Shown here in pieces: positions 1-6,185 of a stretch of 11,502 nt of DNA. Position numbers and translations under genes: made by a program. Under the pieces are notes generated by a model. It was not told the origin of the DNA. It searched no databases and worked only from the letters and a program-made list of their open reading frames with translations. Source of the stretch: Bacteroidetes/Chlorobi group bacterium ChocPot_Mid (GTDB lineage: Bacteria; Bacteroidota; Ignavibacteria; Kapaibacteriales; UBA2268); contig RCNQ01000039.1 of the NCBI GenBank assembly GCA_003731675.1, forward strand, positions 1-11,502, given 5' to 3'. How positions within the stretch are numbered: the first letter of the stretch is position 1; every line of letters starts with the position of its first letter.

Positions 1-1380
1 ACTAACAAGAAAATAATCTGTCTTTTTCAGTACTGGGGCTTGAGCATTTTCGACAATTCCACCGAAAAAAACATTTTGCCAAATACTGCAAGGTCAAACA
101 GCTTCGTTCACCTTGACGTTGACAGCAAAGGTAGAGTTTGGGTTGCTACCAGACCAAAAAATGAAGCTAACGGACAAGGTTTTATGATGTTCGACGGTTC
201 TTCATGGCACAATTTCAACTCCTTCACCGACAACAAGATTAGCGATTGGGCTTTGAAAGTCAAAGCAATGAGCAACGGTGATGTTTATGTCAGCACATGG
301 GGCGGTGGTCTTTTGAAACTACAGGAAACCAATGATACAATCGAACCTAATTTCATTATCACCAGATTCGATACCTCAAACTCTCCTCTGACTGGAGCTT
401 TAACCTCTGCACCTTACTATATCATCTGCGGTGAAACTGTCGAAGATTCACAAGGAAAAGTCTGGGTTATCAATTACGGCGAAGGTAGCACAGGTCCTCT
501 TTTAACTCTAATTGACAACAACCAGTTTTATGCCTTCTCCAATCCTGAAACACCCACAGAAAGACAATTTATCGAATTTGCCATTGACCCTTACGGCACC
601 AAATGGCTCGGCTCAAACAGCTTCGCAAAAGGATTAATCTTCTTCAACGACAACAATACTCCAAACGATAAATCCGATGATAAATTCGGCAAATACACCA
701 AATCCAACTCAGGCTTGCTCGACAATGAAATTACTTCCATCGCTGTTGACAAAAACGGCTTCATCTGGCTTGGGACAAACACAGGATTAAATTTTATCTA
801 TGACTCTTACCCTGCAAAAAATGGCGAAAAAATCACCATTCGCGAAGAAACTCATCTCCGCAACCAATACATCAACGACATCTATGTTGACGCCGTCAAT
901 AACAAATGGATTGCTACCAACAAGGGTGTTTGGGTCTTAAATGAAGACGCTTCTGCTCTTCTCAATCCGACAATCTTAAATTCTTCCAACAGCCCATTGA
1001 TTGCCGACGAAGTTTTCTCCATTACTTCCGACCCAAAAACCGGCACTATGTACTTCGGCACTAAATTCGGCTTAAGCTCTGCAAGAAGTCTTTTTGCTGA
1101 ACCTGCTCCAAACTACAATATCAAATGTTTCCCTCAACCATTCAATCCAAAAAAAGACAGGGAAATGTTTATTGATGGACTTATGGAAAACTCCGATGTC
1201 CGCATCCTTACTATTGATGGCTCTCTGGTCAAAAAATTATCCGCAAAAGGAAAATTCGCCTACTGGGACGGAAAAGATGAATTAGGTATCATCCCTCAAA
1301 GCGGTGTTTATATCATTGTTAGTTCGTCTCTTTCTTCCGATGGCAGAGGTTATGGCAAATTCACTCTCATCAACAAATAA
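1..1380 (+). CDS. Secreted beta-propeller protein with T9SS-type C-terminal domain (5'-partial)
   Basis: The frame is open from the first base of the window, so the start lies upstream. The TTG at 40 is not a convincing start because the sequence before it (QYWGLSIFDNS) reads like propeller repeat. About seven repeats of the two-component-regulator propeller (Reg_prop) type are visible, each with a 'D..G..W.GT' core. Examples are HLDVDSKGRVWVAT (about residues 37-50 from base 1), SIAVDKNGFIWLGT and DIYVDAVNNKWIAT. The last 83 residues start at FPQPFNP and carry VRILTIDG, a WDGKDELG turn and SGVYII, ending in FTLINK. This is the FlgD-like or T9SS type A sorting fold seen at the end of exported proteins of this group. 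No histidine kinase or HTH domain follows, so this is an exported propeller rather than a hybrid sensor. The gene 44 bases downstream may be co-transcribed. The ligand or role is unknown. Confidence 0.85.
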   Translation, partial: TNKKIICLFQYWGLSIFDNSTEKNILPNTARSNSFVHLDVDSKGRVWVATRPKNEANGQGFMMFDGSSWHNFNSFTDNKISDWALKVKAMSNGDVYVSTWGGGLLKLQETNDTIEPNFIITRFDTSNSPLTGALTSAPYYIICGETVEDSQGKVWVINYGEGSTGPLLTLIDNNQFYAFSNPETPTERQFIEFAIDPYGTKWLGSNSFAKGLIFFNDNNTPNDKSDDKFGKYTKSNSGLLDNEITSIAVDKNGFIWLGTNTGLNFIYDSYPAKNGEKITIREETHLRNQYINDIYVDAVNNKWIATNKGVWVLNEDASALLNPTILNSSNSPLIADEVFSITSDPKTGTMYFGTKFGLSSARSLFAEPAPNYNIKCFPQPFNPKKDREMFIDGLMENSDVRILTIDGSLVKKLSAKGKFAYWDGKDELGIIPQSGVYIIVSSSLSSDGRGYGKFTLINK

Positions 1381-1424
1381 TCCTGATTTGAAATTTGTAG
1401 TTTAATCATCTTGCAAAAATCATT

Positions 1425-2672
1425 ATGAAATCTTTGTTGAAAATATTATTCTCAAAAAAGAATCTCATAATTGCTTCAATCATTTTCCTGGCAATCAGAA
1501 TTGCCTTCTCCATGATTTTTGTCTCAGATTTCAAATCATTCGAAGATTTCAGAATTGCATCAAACTTAGTCGCAGGCAACGGCTACTGCCTTGTCCCCGA
1601 ATGGGGTAGCACTGCTATCAAATCACCCGGCTATCCCCTTTTCCTGTCGCTCTTCGTCTTGTTGTTCGGCTCTGTTGCTAAAACTGCTATTGTCATCTTT
1701 CAGCAAATTCTTTTCGCTTCTATCCCTTTTTTACTAATTATTCTTGCTAATGAATGGGGAAAATTCCGAAACAACTCTGACTTCTGGCACAAAATCGGCT
1801 TCATCTCTGGCTGGCTCTTCCTTGTGCATCCGTCATATTTTTATTACCCGAATGTAATCGAAGTTACTAATCTCTTCATTCCCCTCATTGTCGCTTTCTT
1901 CATCTTCTTGCTGAAATCTTTGAATGCACAATCAAATTTCGCTTCAAATAACCGCAAATTCTTTTATTACTCACTCTCTTCTTTACTCTGCGGAATGCTT
2001 TGGCTTACTCAACCAATCGTAATTCCGATTTTACTTCTCATTCTAATCTTTTTACTGATAAAAAAATTATTCAGATTCTCTATCATCTACATCACTTTTA
2101 CTGTCATCTTGATTGCACCCTGGGCTATTAGAAATTACATCGAATTTGACCACCTGATAATTTCAAAATCCCCCTTCTGGATGAACCTTTACTATGGCTG
2201 GCTACCTGAATACCATAACCAAAAAAGATACGACATCATTCCAGACAAAGTCAAAGACGACATCCGTTCAAAACTCGAAAACGGTGAGAGCGATTTACAA
2301 ACAGAAAAAATTTTCAAAAAAATTTTTCTAAAATACACCACTGAAAACCCTTGGCTCTATGCAGAAAAAACACTCTACCAGACACTCTGCTACTGGTATA
2401 TGCCTCCGGGCTATTGGAACGACACAAGATTGACCTACATCTACGGCAGAAAGCTACCAGTAATCATTTTAAACTTATTGCTTATTCCCGGCATCTACCT
2501 CCTGTTCAAATACGACAGAAAAACAGCACTCATAATTTTGCTGACACTACTTTACTTCACCATAGTTTACTCTCTGACAAGCTCAGCAAACATCCGATAC
2601 AAACTCGACATAGAATGGCTCGAACTACTCCCCATCGCTACCCTCTTTACCAAAAAACCCAAATCACCTTAG
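1425..2672 (+). CDS. Multi-pass membrane glycosyltransferase, GT-C / ArnT-PMT (GT39/GT83)-like
   Basis: This 415-residue protein is strongly hydrophobic with roughly nine to ten membrane helices, beginning at residues 14-34 and ending near 400. The first loop after helix 1 has an acidic pair (E40-D41) followed by ASNLVAGNGYC and SPGYPLFLSL (residues 67-76). This is the layout of polyprenyl-phosphate-sugar-dependent GT-C enzymes, where the acidic loop forms part of the active site. APWAIRNY (231-238) at the end of a helix, and an RYKLDIEWLELLPIA segment near the C-terminus, are also typical of this superfamily. Such enzymes move a sugar from a lipid-phosphate donor to a lipid or protein on the outer face of the inner membrane; acceptor and sugar cannot be read here. 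The ATG at 1425 is the first in frame and leads straight into a basic N-terminus and helix 1. No clear Shine-Dalgarno is seen. It follows the propeller gene by 44 bases, possibly as an operon. Confidence 0.8.
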   Translation: MKSLLKILFSKKNLIIASIIFLAIRIAFSMIFVSDFKSFEDFRIASNLVAGNGYCLVPEWGSTAIKSPGYPLFLSLFVLLFGSVAKTAIVIFQQILFASIPFLLIILANEWGKFRNNSDFWHKIGFISGWLFLVHPSYFYYPNVIEVTNLFIPLIVAFFIFLLKSLNAQSNFASNNRKFFYYSLSSLLCGMLWLTQPIVIPILLLILIFLLIKKLFRFSIIYITFTVILIAPWAIRNYIEFDHLIISKSPFWMNLYYGWLPEYHNQKRYDIIPDKVKDDIRSKLENGESDLQTEKIFKKIFLKYTTENPWLYAEKTLYQTLCYWYMPPGYWNDTRLTYIYGRKLPVIILNLLLIPGIYLLFKYDRKTALIILLTLLYFTIVYSLTSSANIRYKLDIEWLELLPIATLFTKKPKSP

Positions 2673-2740
2673 TGAACTCTGTCTCTTCAACTCCGTGAAC
2701 TCTGTGGTAAAAAAAATAAAAAAATCTTAACCACAAAGCA
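2672..2740. repeat. Short intergenic repeat element, GTGAACTCTGT x2 plus TGTGGT/ACCACA inverted repeat
   Basis: GTGAACTCTGT occurs at 2672-2682 (starting on the last base of the preceding stop codon) and again at 2695-2705, 23 bases apart. The second copy runs into TGTGGTAA (2703-2710), which is mirrored by TTAACCACA (2728-2736) after an A/T-only loop. Words of the type 'ctccgtgaactctgtggt' and 'ttaaccacaaag' are ones I remember as widely scattered intergenic repeats in environmental bacteria; this is recollection, not a search. The element sits between two convergent genes. The hairpin is too weak to call a firm terminator. Confidence 0.5.
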
Positions 2741-2815
2741 AAAAAGTAAAATTTCAGAAACAATGATTAATCTGCTTTTCGCTGATTGTTTGGAATTTTC
2801 TATTTTGTATAGACA

Positions 2816-3730
2816 TTAAATTTGATTTTCCAAGTTATCATCAAATTCAAATTTTTGTTGCTCACCACGCATAATGTGACGATTAATTTTCAATATTTGG
2901 TAAGATTTATTAATAAAAGTATTAACTGATTCATCCCATTTTTGCGTTGTTTCTAACTCCACCTCCAAAGTATCACCTTTGGCAAAAGATTCTCCTTTGT
3001 CAATTAAATTATAAAAGTCAGGATCCTTGATTTTTGCTGAAATTCTGTTCCCCTTATAGTAAAAATCCCATTTAAGACTTTCCTCAAAAGATAATCTTAC
3101 TATGTTCAGAGTTGCTGCTTCAGTTATAATTCTTTCTCCTTCGCTGATTTCTTCCGATTTAATTGATAGATATTCGAATTCATCTCTATTAACTCGTATA
3201 TATGATTTTTCATTTATATCCGTAATTTCGAATGCAGTTATAGCTGGGTCATTTTGTATAGATTCAAAATTTTGAGAAAGAGCATCATTTACAACGGAAC
3301 TTTTATTATAAATATTAAAAGTTCGATTATCAATATTAATAACATTTCCTTCTTGATTTGTTATAATAGTAACGTCTCCTTCCTGCTTAACTTCTTTTGG
3401 CTTTTTACCTTTTAAAAATTTTTTTAATTCAATTAGACCTACCAATATCCCAATTATAGATGCCGCTACACCAATATTTTCCTTTGTAAAAATATTTGAT
3501 AAGGTTTCAACAACAGTCTCAATTAAATTCAATTGTATAAGAAAACTCCCTTTTTCAGGTGCTTTAACTTTAATTTCAATTTTTTTTCCGCTATCTAAAA
3601 ACTGATTAATTTCCTGAATAACACTTGTAGTATGTATTAAGCTTGATACTAAAATATTTGCATCAATTTGGACTAATTGACCATCAAATTTTATCTTAAA
3701 ATTATTACTATATTTTACTGCTACTTCCAT
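2816..3730 (-). CDS. Orphan protein with one predicted transmembrane segment, unknown function
   Basis: I do not recognise this 304-residue protein. It starts at ATG 3730 and has three visible parts. The N-terminal region (1-70) looks like a beta-rich fold containing an APEKGSF motif (57-63). A hydrophobic stretch (about 85-101) is followed by a lysine-rich tail (KKFLKGKKPKEVK), consistent with one membrane helix and a cytoplasmic positive end. A low-complexity N/I-rich linker (NVINIDNRTFNIYN) leads to a C-terminal beta-rich domain (about 205-286) with WDFYYKGNRISAKI, FAKGDTLEVELE and KSYQILKINRH. There is no signal peptide and no catalytic motif I can name. The gene is transcribed away from glyA and toward the glycosyltransferase, with no partner on its strand. 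It is visibly AT-richer than glyA: one 60-base sample gives 18 G+C here against 32 in glyA, which may mean horizontal acquisition. No Shine-Dalgarno is evident. Confidence 0.7.
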   Translation of the reverse strand: MEVAVKYSNNFKIKFDGQLVQIDANILVSSLIHTTSVIQEINQFLDSGKKIEIKVKAPEKGSFLIQLNLIETVVETLSNIFTKENIGVAASIIGILVGLIELKKFLKGKKPKEVKQEGDVTIITNQEGNVINIDNRTFNIYNKSSVVNDALSQNFESIQNDPAITAFEITDINEKSYIRVNRDEFEYLSIKSEEISEGERIITEAATLNIVRLSFEESLKWDFYYKGNRISAKIKDPDFYNLIDKGESFAKGDTLEVELETTQKWDESVNTFINKSYQILKINRHIMRGEQQKFEFDDNLENQI

Positions 3731-3801
3731 AAAACAAAAATAAATAAATTAGAATAAATTTCATAAATTTATTTTTCTCCCTGCACTATCTCTTCTTGTT
3801 G

Positions 3802-3834
3802 AACATCTATCCGTGAAATTCTTTTATAGATGTT
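3802..3834. repeat. Inverted repeat AACATCTAT / ATAGATGTT in the glyA upstream region
   Basis: A perfect 9-bp inverted repeat (3802-3810 and 3826-3834) is separated by 15 bases. It lies 113 bases upstream of the glyA start and about 70 bases upstream of the divergent gene's start. It could be a split operator for either gene or a transcript hairpin. No U-tract follows, so it is not an intrinsic terminator. The match to any known riboswitch is poor. Confidence 0.4.
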
Positions 3835-3891
3835 ACGAAAGAGAGCATACTATTTCCTTTGCAGTTCGGACTTTTTTTACCAAATTTGCTT

Positions 3892-3921
3892 TTTACACAA
3901 AACTAAATTTGAATTTATTAT
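3892..3921 (+). promoter_or_regulatory. Candidate sigma-70-type promoter for glyA
   Basis: TTTACA (3892-3897) resembles a -35 box and TATTAT (3916-3921) a -10 box, each 5/6 to consensus with an 18-base spacer. A start around 3928 would give a leader of roughly 20 bases containing the RBS. The region is AT-rich, so chance matches are likely. I found no good TAnnTTTG Bacteroidota-type -7 element here. Confidence 0.3.
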
Positions 3922-3935
3922 TTACTTTGATATTG

Positions 3936-3940
3936 AAAGG
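3936..3940 (+). promoter_or_regulatory. Shine-Dalgarno that fixes the glyA start
   Basis: AAAGG ends six bases before ATG 3947. This decides the glyA start: the same frame is open back to 3830, but the extra 39 residues there (rich in F, Y and C) are not part of the SHMT family. Confidence 0.65.
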
Positions 3941-3946
3941 TGCATT

Positions 3947-5248
3947 ATGTACGAAACAGTGAAAAAAACAGATGCTGAACTTTACTCTTGTCTCGAAAAA
4001 GAATTTTACAGACAAAACAACAAAATCGAGCTGATTGCAAGTGAAAACTTCACTTCGCTCTCCGTTATGGAAGCTCAAGGTTCAGTCCTTACAAACAAAT
4101 ACGCCGAAGGTTACCCCGGCAAAAGATACTACGGCGGTTGCGAATACGTTGATATGGCTGAAGACCTCGCACGCGACAGAGTAAAAAAACTCTTCGGTGC
4201 CGAATACGCCAACGTCCAGCCACACAGTGGCAGTCAGGCAAACATGGCTGTTTACTTCACCTACCTCAAACCAGGTGATACAGTCCTTGGGCTCTCACTC
4301 GCTCACGGCGGACATCTCACTCACGGCTCCCCTGTCAATTTCTCCGGCAGACTCTTCAATTTCGTCCCTTACGAATTAGGCAAAGATACCGGCAGAATTG
4401 ATTTCAACCTCGTCGAAGAACTTGCCCTTAAGCACAAACCAAAAATGATTACCGTCGGTGCTTCCGCCTATCCGAGAGACATTGACTTCAAAACATTCCG
4501 CGAAATCGCCGACAAAGTCGGTGCCTTCGTCTTTGCTGACATTGCTCACCCCGCCGGTCTTATTGCAAAAGGACATCTGACAAACCCATTGCCCTATGTC
4601 CACGTCGTTGCCTCTACAACTCACAAAACCCTAAGAGGTCCGCGTGGTGGCATCATCTTACTCGGAAAAGACGAACCAAATCCTTTTGGTCTTGTTGCTC
4701 CAAAATCAGGCAGAACAAAAAATATGAGCGAACTCCTCGACTCTTGGGTTATGCCCGGCATTCAGGGCGGTCCGCTGATGCACGTAATTGCCGCTAAGGC
4801 AGTAGCTTTTGGCGAAGCACTCACTGATGATTTCGACAAATACATCATTCAGGTTATGAAAAATGCAAAAGCACTTGCCTCTGCACTCACAAACAAAGAC
4901 TATAACCTCGTTAGCGGTGGAACTGACAACCACCTTATGCTGATTGATTTGACAAACAAAAACCTCTCTGGTAAAGATGCCGAAATTGCACTCGACAAAG
5001 CCGGAATCACCTGCAACAAAAATGCAGTCCCTTACGACTCCAAGCCACCGCTTGTAACATCAGGTATCCGCTTAGGTACACCAGCTATGACTTCAAGAGG
5101 TATGAAAGAAAACGAAATGAACCAAATTGCTGAATTCATTGACAAAGTTATTACAAATTACCAAAACGATGATGTGATTGCTAAAGTTCGAAGCGATGTA
5201 GAAGAATTTACTTCAAAATTCCCTCTGTATCCTGAAATTAAAAGATAA
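3947..5248 (+). CDS. glyA: Serine hydroxymethyltransferase
   Basis: This PLP enzyme interconverts serine plus tetrahydrofolate with glycine plus 5,10-methylene-tetrahydrofolate. It is the main entry of one-carbon units for purine, thymidylate and methionine synthesis and acts as a cytoplasmic homodimer or tetramer. The product is 433 residues, slightly longer than the roughly 417 of E. coli. Family hallmarks are all present: IELIASENF with E33, YAEGYPGKRYYGG (52-64), HSGSQAN (93-99), FADIAHPAG with D198 and H201, and STTHKTLRGPRGG with the PLP lysine at K227. IQGGPLMHVIAAKAVAF and SGIRLGTPAMTSRGM follow near the C-terminus. The ATG at 3947 is chosen because MYETVKKTDAEL aligns with the family N-terminus and an AAAGG lies six bases upstream. 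The gene is monocistronic in appearance, with a divergent gene upstream and a terminator-like hairpin downstream. Confidence 0.97.
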   Translation: MYETVKKTDAELYSCLEKEFYRQNNKIELIASENFTSLSVMEAQGSVLTNKYAEGYPGKRYYGGCEYVDMAEDLARDRVKKLFGAEYANVQPHSGSQANMAVYFTYLKPGDTVLGLSLAHGGHLTHGSPVNFSGRLFNFVPYELGKDTGRIDFNLVEELALKHKPKMITVGASAYPRDIDFKTFREIADKVGAFVFADIAHPAGLIAKGHLTNPLPYVHVVASTTHKTLRGPRGGIILLGKDEPNPFGLVAPKSGRTKNMSELLDSWVMPGIQGGPLMHVIAAKAVAFGEALTDDFDKYIIQVMKNAKALASALTNKDYNLVSGGTDNHLMLIDLTNKNLSGKDAEIALDKAGITCNKNAVPYDSKPPLVTSGIRLGTPAMTSRGMKENEMNQIAEFIDKVITNYQNDDVIAKVRSDVEEFTSKFPLYPEIKR

Positions 5249-5261
5249 GTTTTTTTAAAAA

Positions 5262-5330
5262 GTCGGGGTGAGATAAACAAAGAAAATAGGGTTGTACGTT
5301 CTGAAGTTATTTCCCACCCTGACAAATTTT
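5262..5330. terminator. Bidirectional terminator-like hairpin between glyA and a convergent small ORF
   Basis: GTCGGGGTG (5262-5270) pairs with CACCCTGAC (5315-5323), nine pairs with one G-U, around a loop of 44 bases. On the plus strand it is followed by AAATTTTT. On the minus strand CACCCCGAC is followed directly by TTTTT. The long loop lowers confidence, though GATAA/TTATTTC inside can extend the stem with bulges. The position just after glyA and just past the minus-strand ORF fits a shared terminator. Confidence 0.5.
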
Positions 5331-5332
5331 TA

Positions 5333-5554
5333 CTAAAGACAGGTCAATACCCAATGACTTTTCAACTTTCTGGGCTTTTTCTGAATGACTCTCGGATTGA
5401 ACAATTCCTTCGAAATACTTGCCAAAAACCTTAAACCCGAATTATTCTTTCTGACGTCTTCAGCTTCACTGATTTCATCTTCCCTCAAATTCGAAAAAGC
5501 AAAGGAAAAATCATAAAGCTCTATACCATATTTAAATTCTGAATGTATGCCCAT
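5333..5554 (-). CDS. Small hypothetical ORF with possible -1 frameshift extension
   Basis: I do not recognise this product. The zero frame runs from ATG 5554 for 73 codons. The first 40 residues are acidic and read naturally (GIELYDFSFAFSNLREDEI, SEAEDVRKNN). After residue 40 the zero frame becomes basic and odd (RVIQKKPRKLKSHW). The -1 frame, in contrast, continues in a protein-like way: KVFGKYFEGIVQSE, EKAQKVEKSLGIDLS, ending at TAA 5307-5309. The switch point is GGGTTTA (complement of 5432-5438), set in the zero frame as G GGT TTA. A shifted product would be about 81 residues. It could be a programmed frameshift, a decayed gene, a sequencing error, or a chance ORF. It converges on glyA and shares a terminator-like hairpin. 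No Shine-Dalgarno is seen; an A-rich stretch precedes the ATG. Confidence 0.35.
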   Translation of the reverse strand: MGIHSEFKYGIELYDFSFAFSNLREDEISEAEDVRKNNSGLRFLASISKELFNPRVIQKKPRKLKSHWVLTCL

Positions 5555-5593
5555 TTTTTTATATATACTATTTATTTTCTAATGTTTATTATG

Positions 5594-5637
5594 CGGGGCT
5601 TTGTCATAACTATCGAGAAAAAAAAACCAAAGCCCCG
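5594..5637. repeat. Strong hairpin CGGGGCTTTG / CAAAGCCCCG
   Basis: A perfect 10-bp inverted repeat (5594-5603 and 5628-5637) encloses 24 bases that include a run of nine A. TAT/ATA flanks extend it with a bulge. It is far more GC-rich than its surroundings. Neither strand has a U-tract after the stem, so it is terminator-like in shape but not a canonical intrinsic terminator. It could also end transcription weakly, or be part of a repeat element. Confidence 0.5.
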
Positions 5638-5724
5638 TATAATATTTCCGTTTATTAAATTAATTCTTCCAAAACCCCTTAACGCTGTCCTAACCCTTAA
5701 TGCCCGAAGAAATGAAGGATTACT

Positions 5725-5740
5725 TGAGGTTCAACTATGA
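5725..5740 (+). repeat. 16-bp direct repeat, copy 1
   Basis: TGAGGTTCAACTATGA occurs here and again, base for base, at 5890-5905, 165 bases further on. This copy has TTGA-GGT-TCAA dyad symmetry. The flanks are not similar beyond the core. Confidence 0.6.
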
Positions 5741-5809
5741 TAAAAATCTTTATTTTTATTTATCCCTTCCGACATTAATTTCCTCGTCCAATTCACCAAT
5801 TTATATCAG

Positions 5810-5842
5810 CTAAAAAGCAGGCATCTCTGCTGTGCTTTTTAG
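5810..5842. terminator. Symmetric terminator-like hairpin CTAAAAAGCA / TGCTTTTTAG
   Basis: A perfect 10-bp outer stem (5810-5819 and 5833-5842) surrounds an inner GCAG/CTGC pairing. The A-tract on one side and T-tract on the other give each strand a stem followed by U residues, so it could stop transcription in both directions. No gene ends immediately next to it, which leaves open that it terminates a small RNA. Confidence 0.5.
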
Positions 5843-5851
5843 TTTCAATTC

Positions 5852-5945
5852 AAAAAAAACGGGTCCGGGGGCTTAATTAGATGCTTATATGAGGTTCAAC
5901 TATGAAAAGGGTCACTATACCCGTAGGATAAGCACCCCGGCACCT
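5852..5945 (-). ncRNA. Candidate structured RNA ending in U8 (minus strand)
   Basis: On the minus strand, GGTgCCGGGGtGCTTA (5944 down to 5929) pairs with TAAGCCCCCGGACC (5875 down to 5862): 14 base pairs with two single-base bulges. The stem is followed within three bases by eight T (5859-5852). Inside lie a second hairpin, GGGT/ACCC (5919-5922 with 5909-5912), and an open stretch holding the 16-bp repeat. The arrangement fits a small RNA with its own intrinsic terminator, or a terminator 241 bases past the CotH gene. I could not match it to a known riboswitch or RNA family. Confidence 0.4.
5890..5905 (+). repeat. 16-bp direct repeat, copy 2
   Basis: This is identical to 5725-5740. It lies in the internal loop of the folded element at 5862-5945, so in RNA form it would probably be exposed. 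On the plus strand GAGGT stands six bases before ATG and opens a 9-codon reading frame (MKRVTIPVG), whereas copy 1 opens a different 13-codon frame. Confidence 0.6.
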
Positions 5946-6085
5946 GTTTAATTTTAGGAAATCTTACATTTTTTCAAATAACGTTTTCTCTTTGTATATT
6001 TTTATACTTACAAAAAAACGAATTTAAATAGTTAAGAAATATAATAGTTTTGATGATTTTTATGTAGAAAAACAAAATTATTTTT

Positions 6086-6104
6086 TGTAGTGATAATCAC
6101 TACA
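6086..6104. promoter_or_regulatory. 19-bp perfect palindrome (operator-like)
   Basis: TGTAGTGATAATCACTACA has 9-base arms around one central base. The one-base centre makes it more like a dimeric protein-binding site than an RNA hairpin. It lies about 80 bases past the end of the CotH gene in a very AT-rich stretch, with no gene start close by on either strand, so its target is unclear. Confidence 0.4.
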
Positions 6105-6160
6105 TATTATAACCATTTTGTTTCAATTTTAACTCTATGAATATCAAATATTTACAATAA

Positions 6161-6184
6161 TTAGATAATTATTAAAATATCTAA
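6161..6184. terminator. Weak AT-rich hairpin after the CotH gene
   Basis: TTAGATA (6161-6167) pairs with TATCTAA (6178-6184) around a 10-base loop, immediately past the TAA of the minus-strand gene. The stem is only A/T plus one G-C pair and no clean U-tract follows, so it is at best a weak terminator or an RNA 3'-end stabiliser. Confidence 0.25.
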
Positions 6185-6185
6185 A

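Larger units (their letters stand above)
5555..6185. other. Gene-free 631-base region rich in hairpins and repeats
   Basis: No convincing coding frame is seen on either strand. In order it holds a GC hairpin (5594-5637), copy 1 of a 16-bp direct repeat (5725-5740), a strong symmetric hairpin (5810-5842), a folded element with a minus-strand U-tract (5852-5945) enclosing copy 2 of the repeat, then a very AT-rich stretch with a 19-bp palindrome (6086-6104). The concentration of structure suggests non-coding RNA or repeat elements rather than plain spacer. Confidence 0.6.

Noticed and set aside
3731..3750. TATTTTTG as a Bacteroidota -7 promoter element for the orphan gene
   Set aside because: It matches TAnnTTTG but lies only four bases before the ATG, has no TTTG at the expected upstream distance, and sits in a run of A/T where such matches are common.
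3830..3946. N-terminal extension of SHMT by 39 residues
   Set aside because: The extension has no family similarity; the Shine-Dalgarno and family alignment both support ATG 3947.
5543..5740. 65-codon plus-strand ORF across the hairpin region
   Set aside because: Its sequence is dictated by a hairpin and repeats, its N-terminus is AT-driven hydrophobic, and no coding character is seen.
5890..5905. tRNA T-arm (GGTTCAAC resembles GGTTCRA)
   Set aside because: No pairing T-stem, anticodon arm or acceptor stem can be built around it.
5725..5905. CRISPR array
   Set aside because: There are only two copies, the 165-base spacing is too long, and no cas genes are in the window.
5852..5945. TPP riboswitch on the minus strand (GGGGTGC and GAACCTCAT words)
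   Set aside because: The essential CTGAGA and GCGTAGGGA motifs are missing, the order of helices does not match, and no thiamine gene follows.
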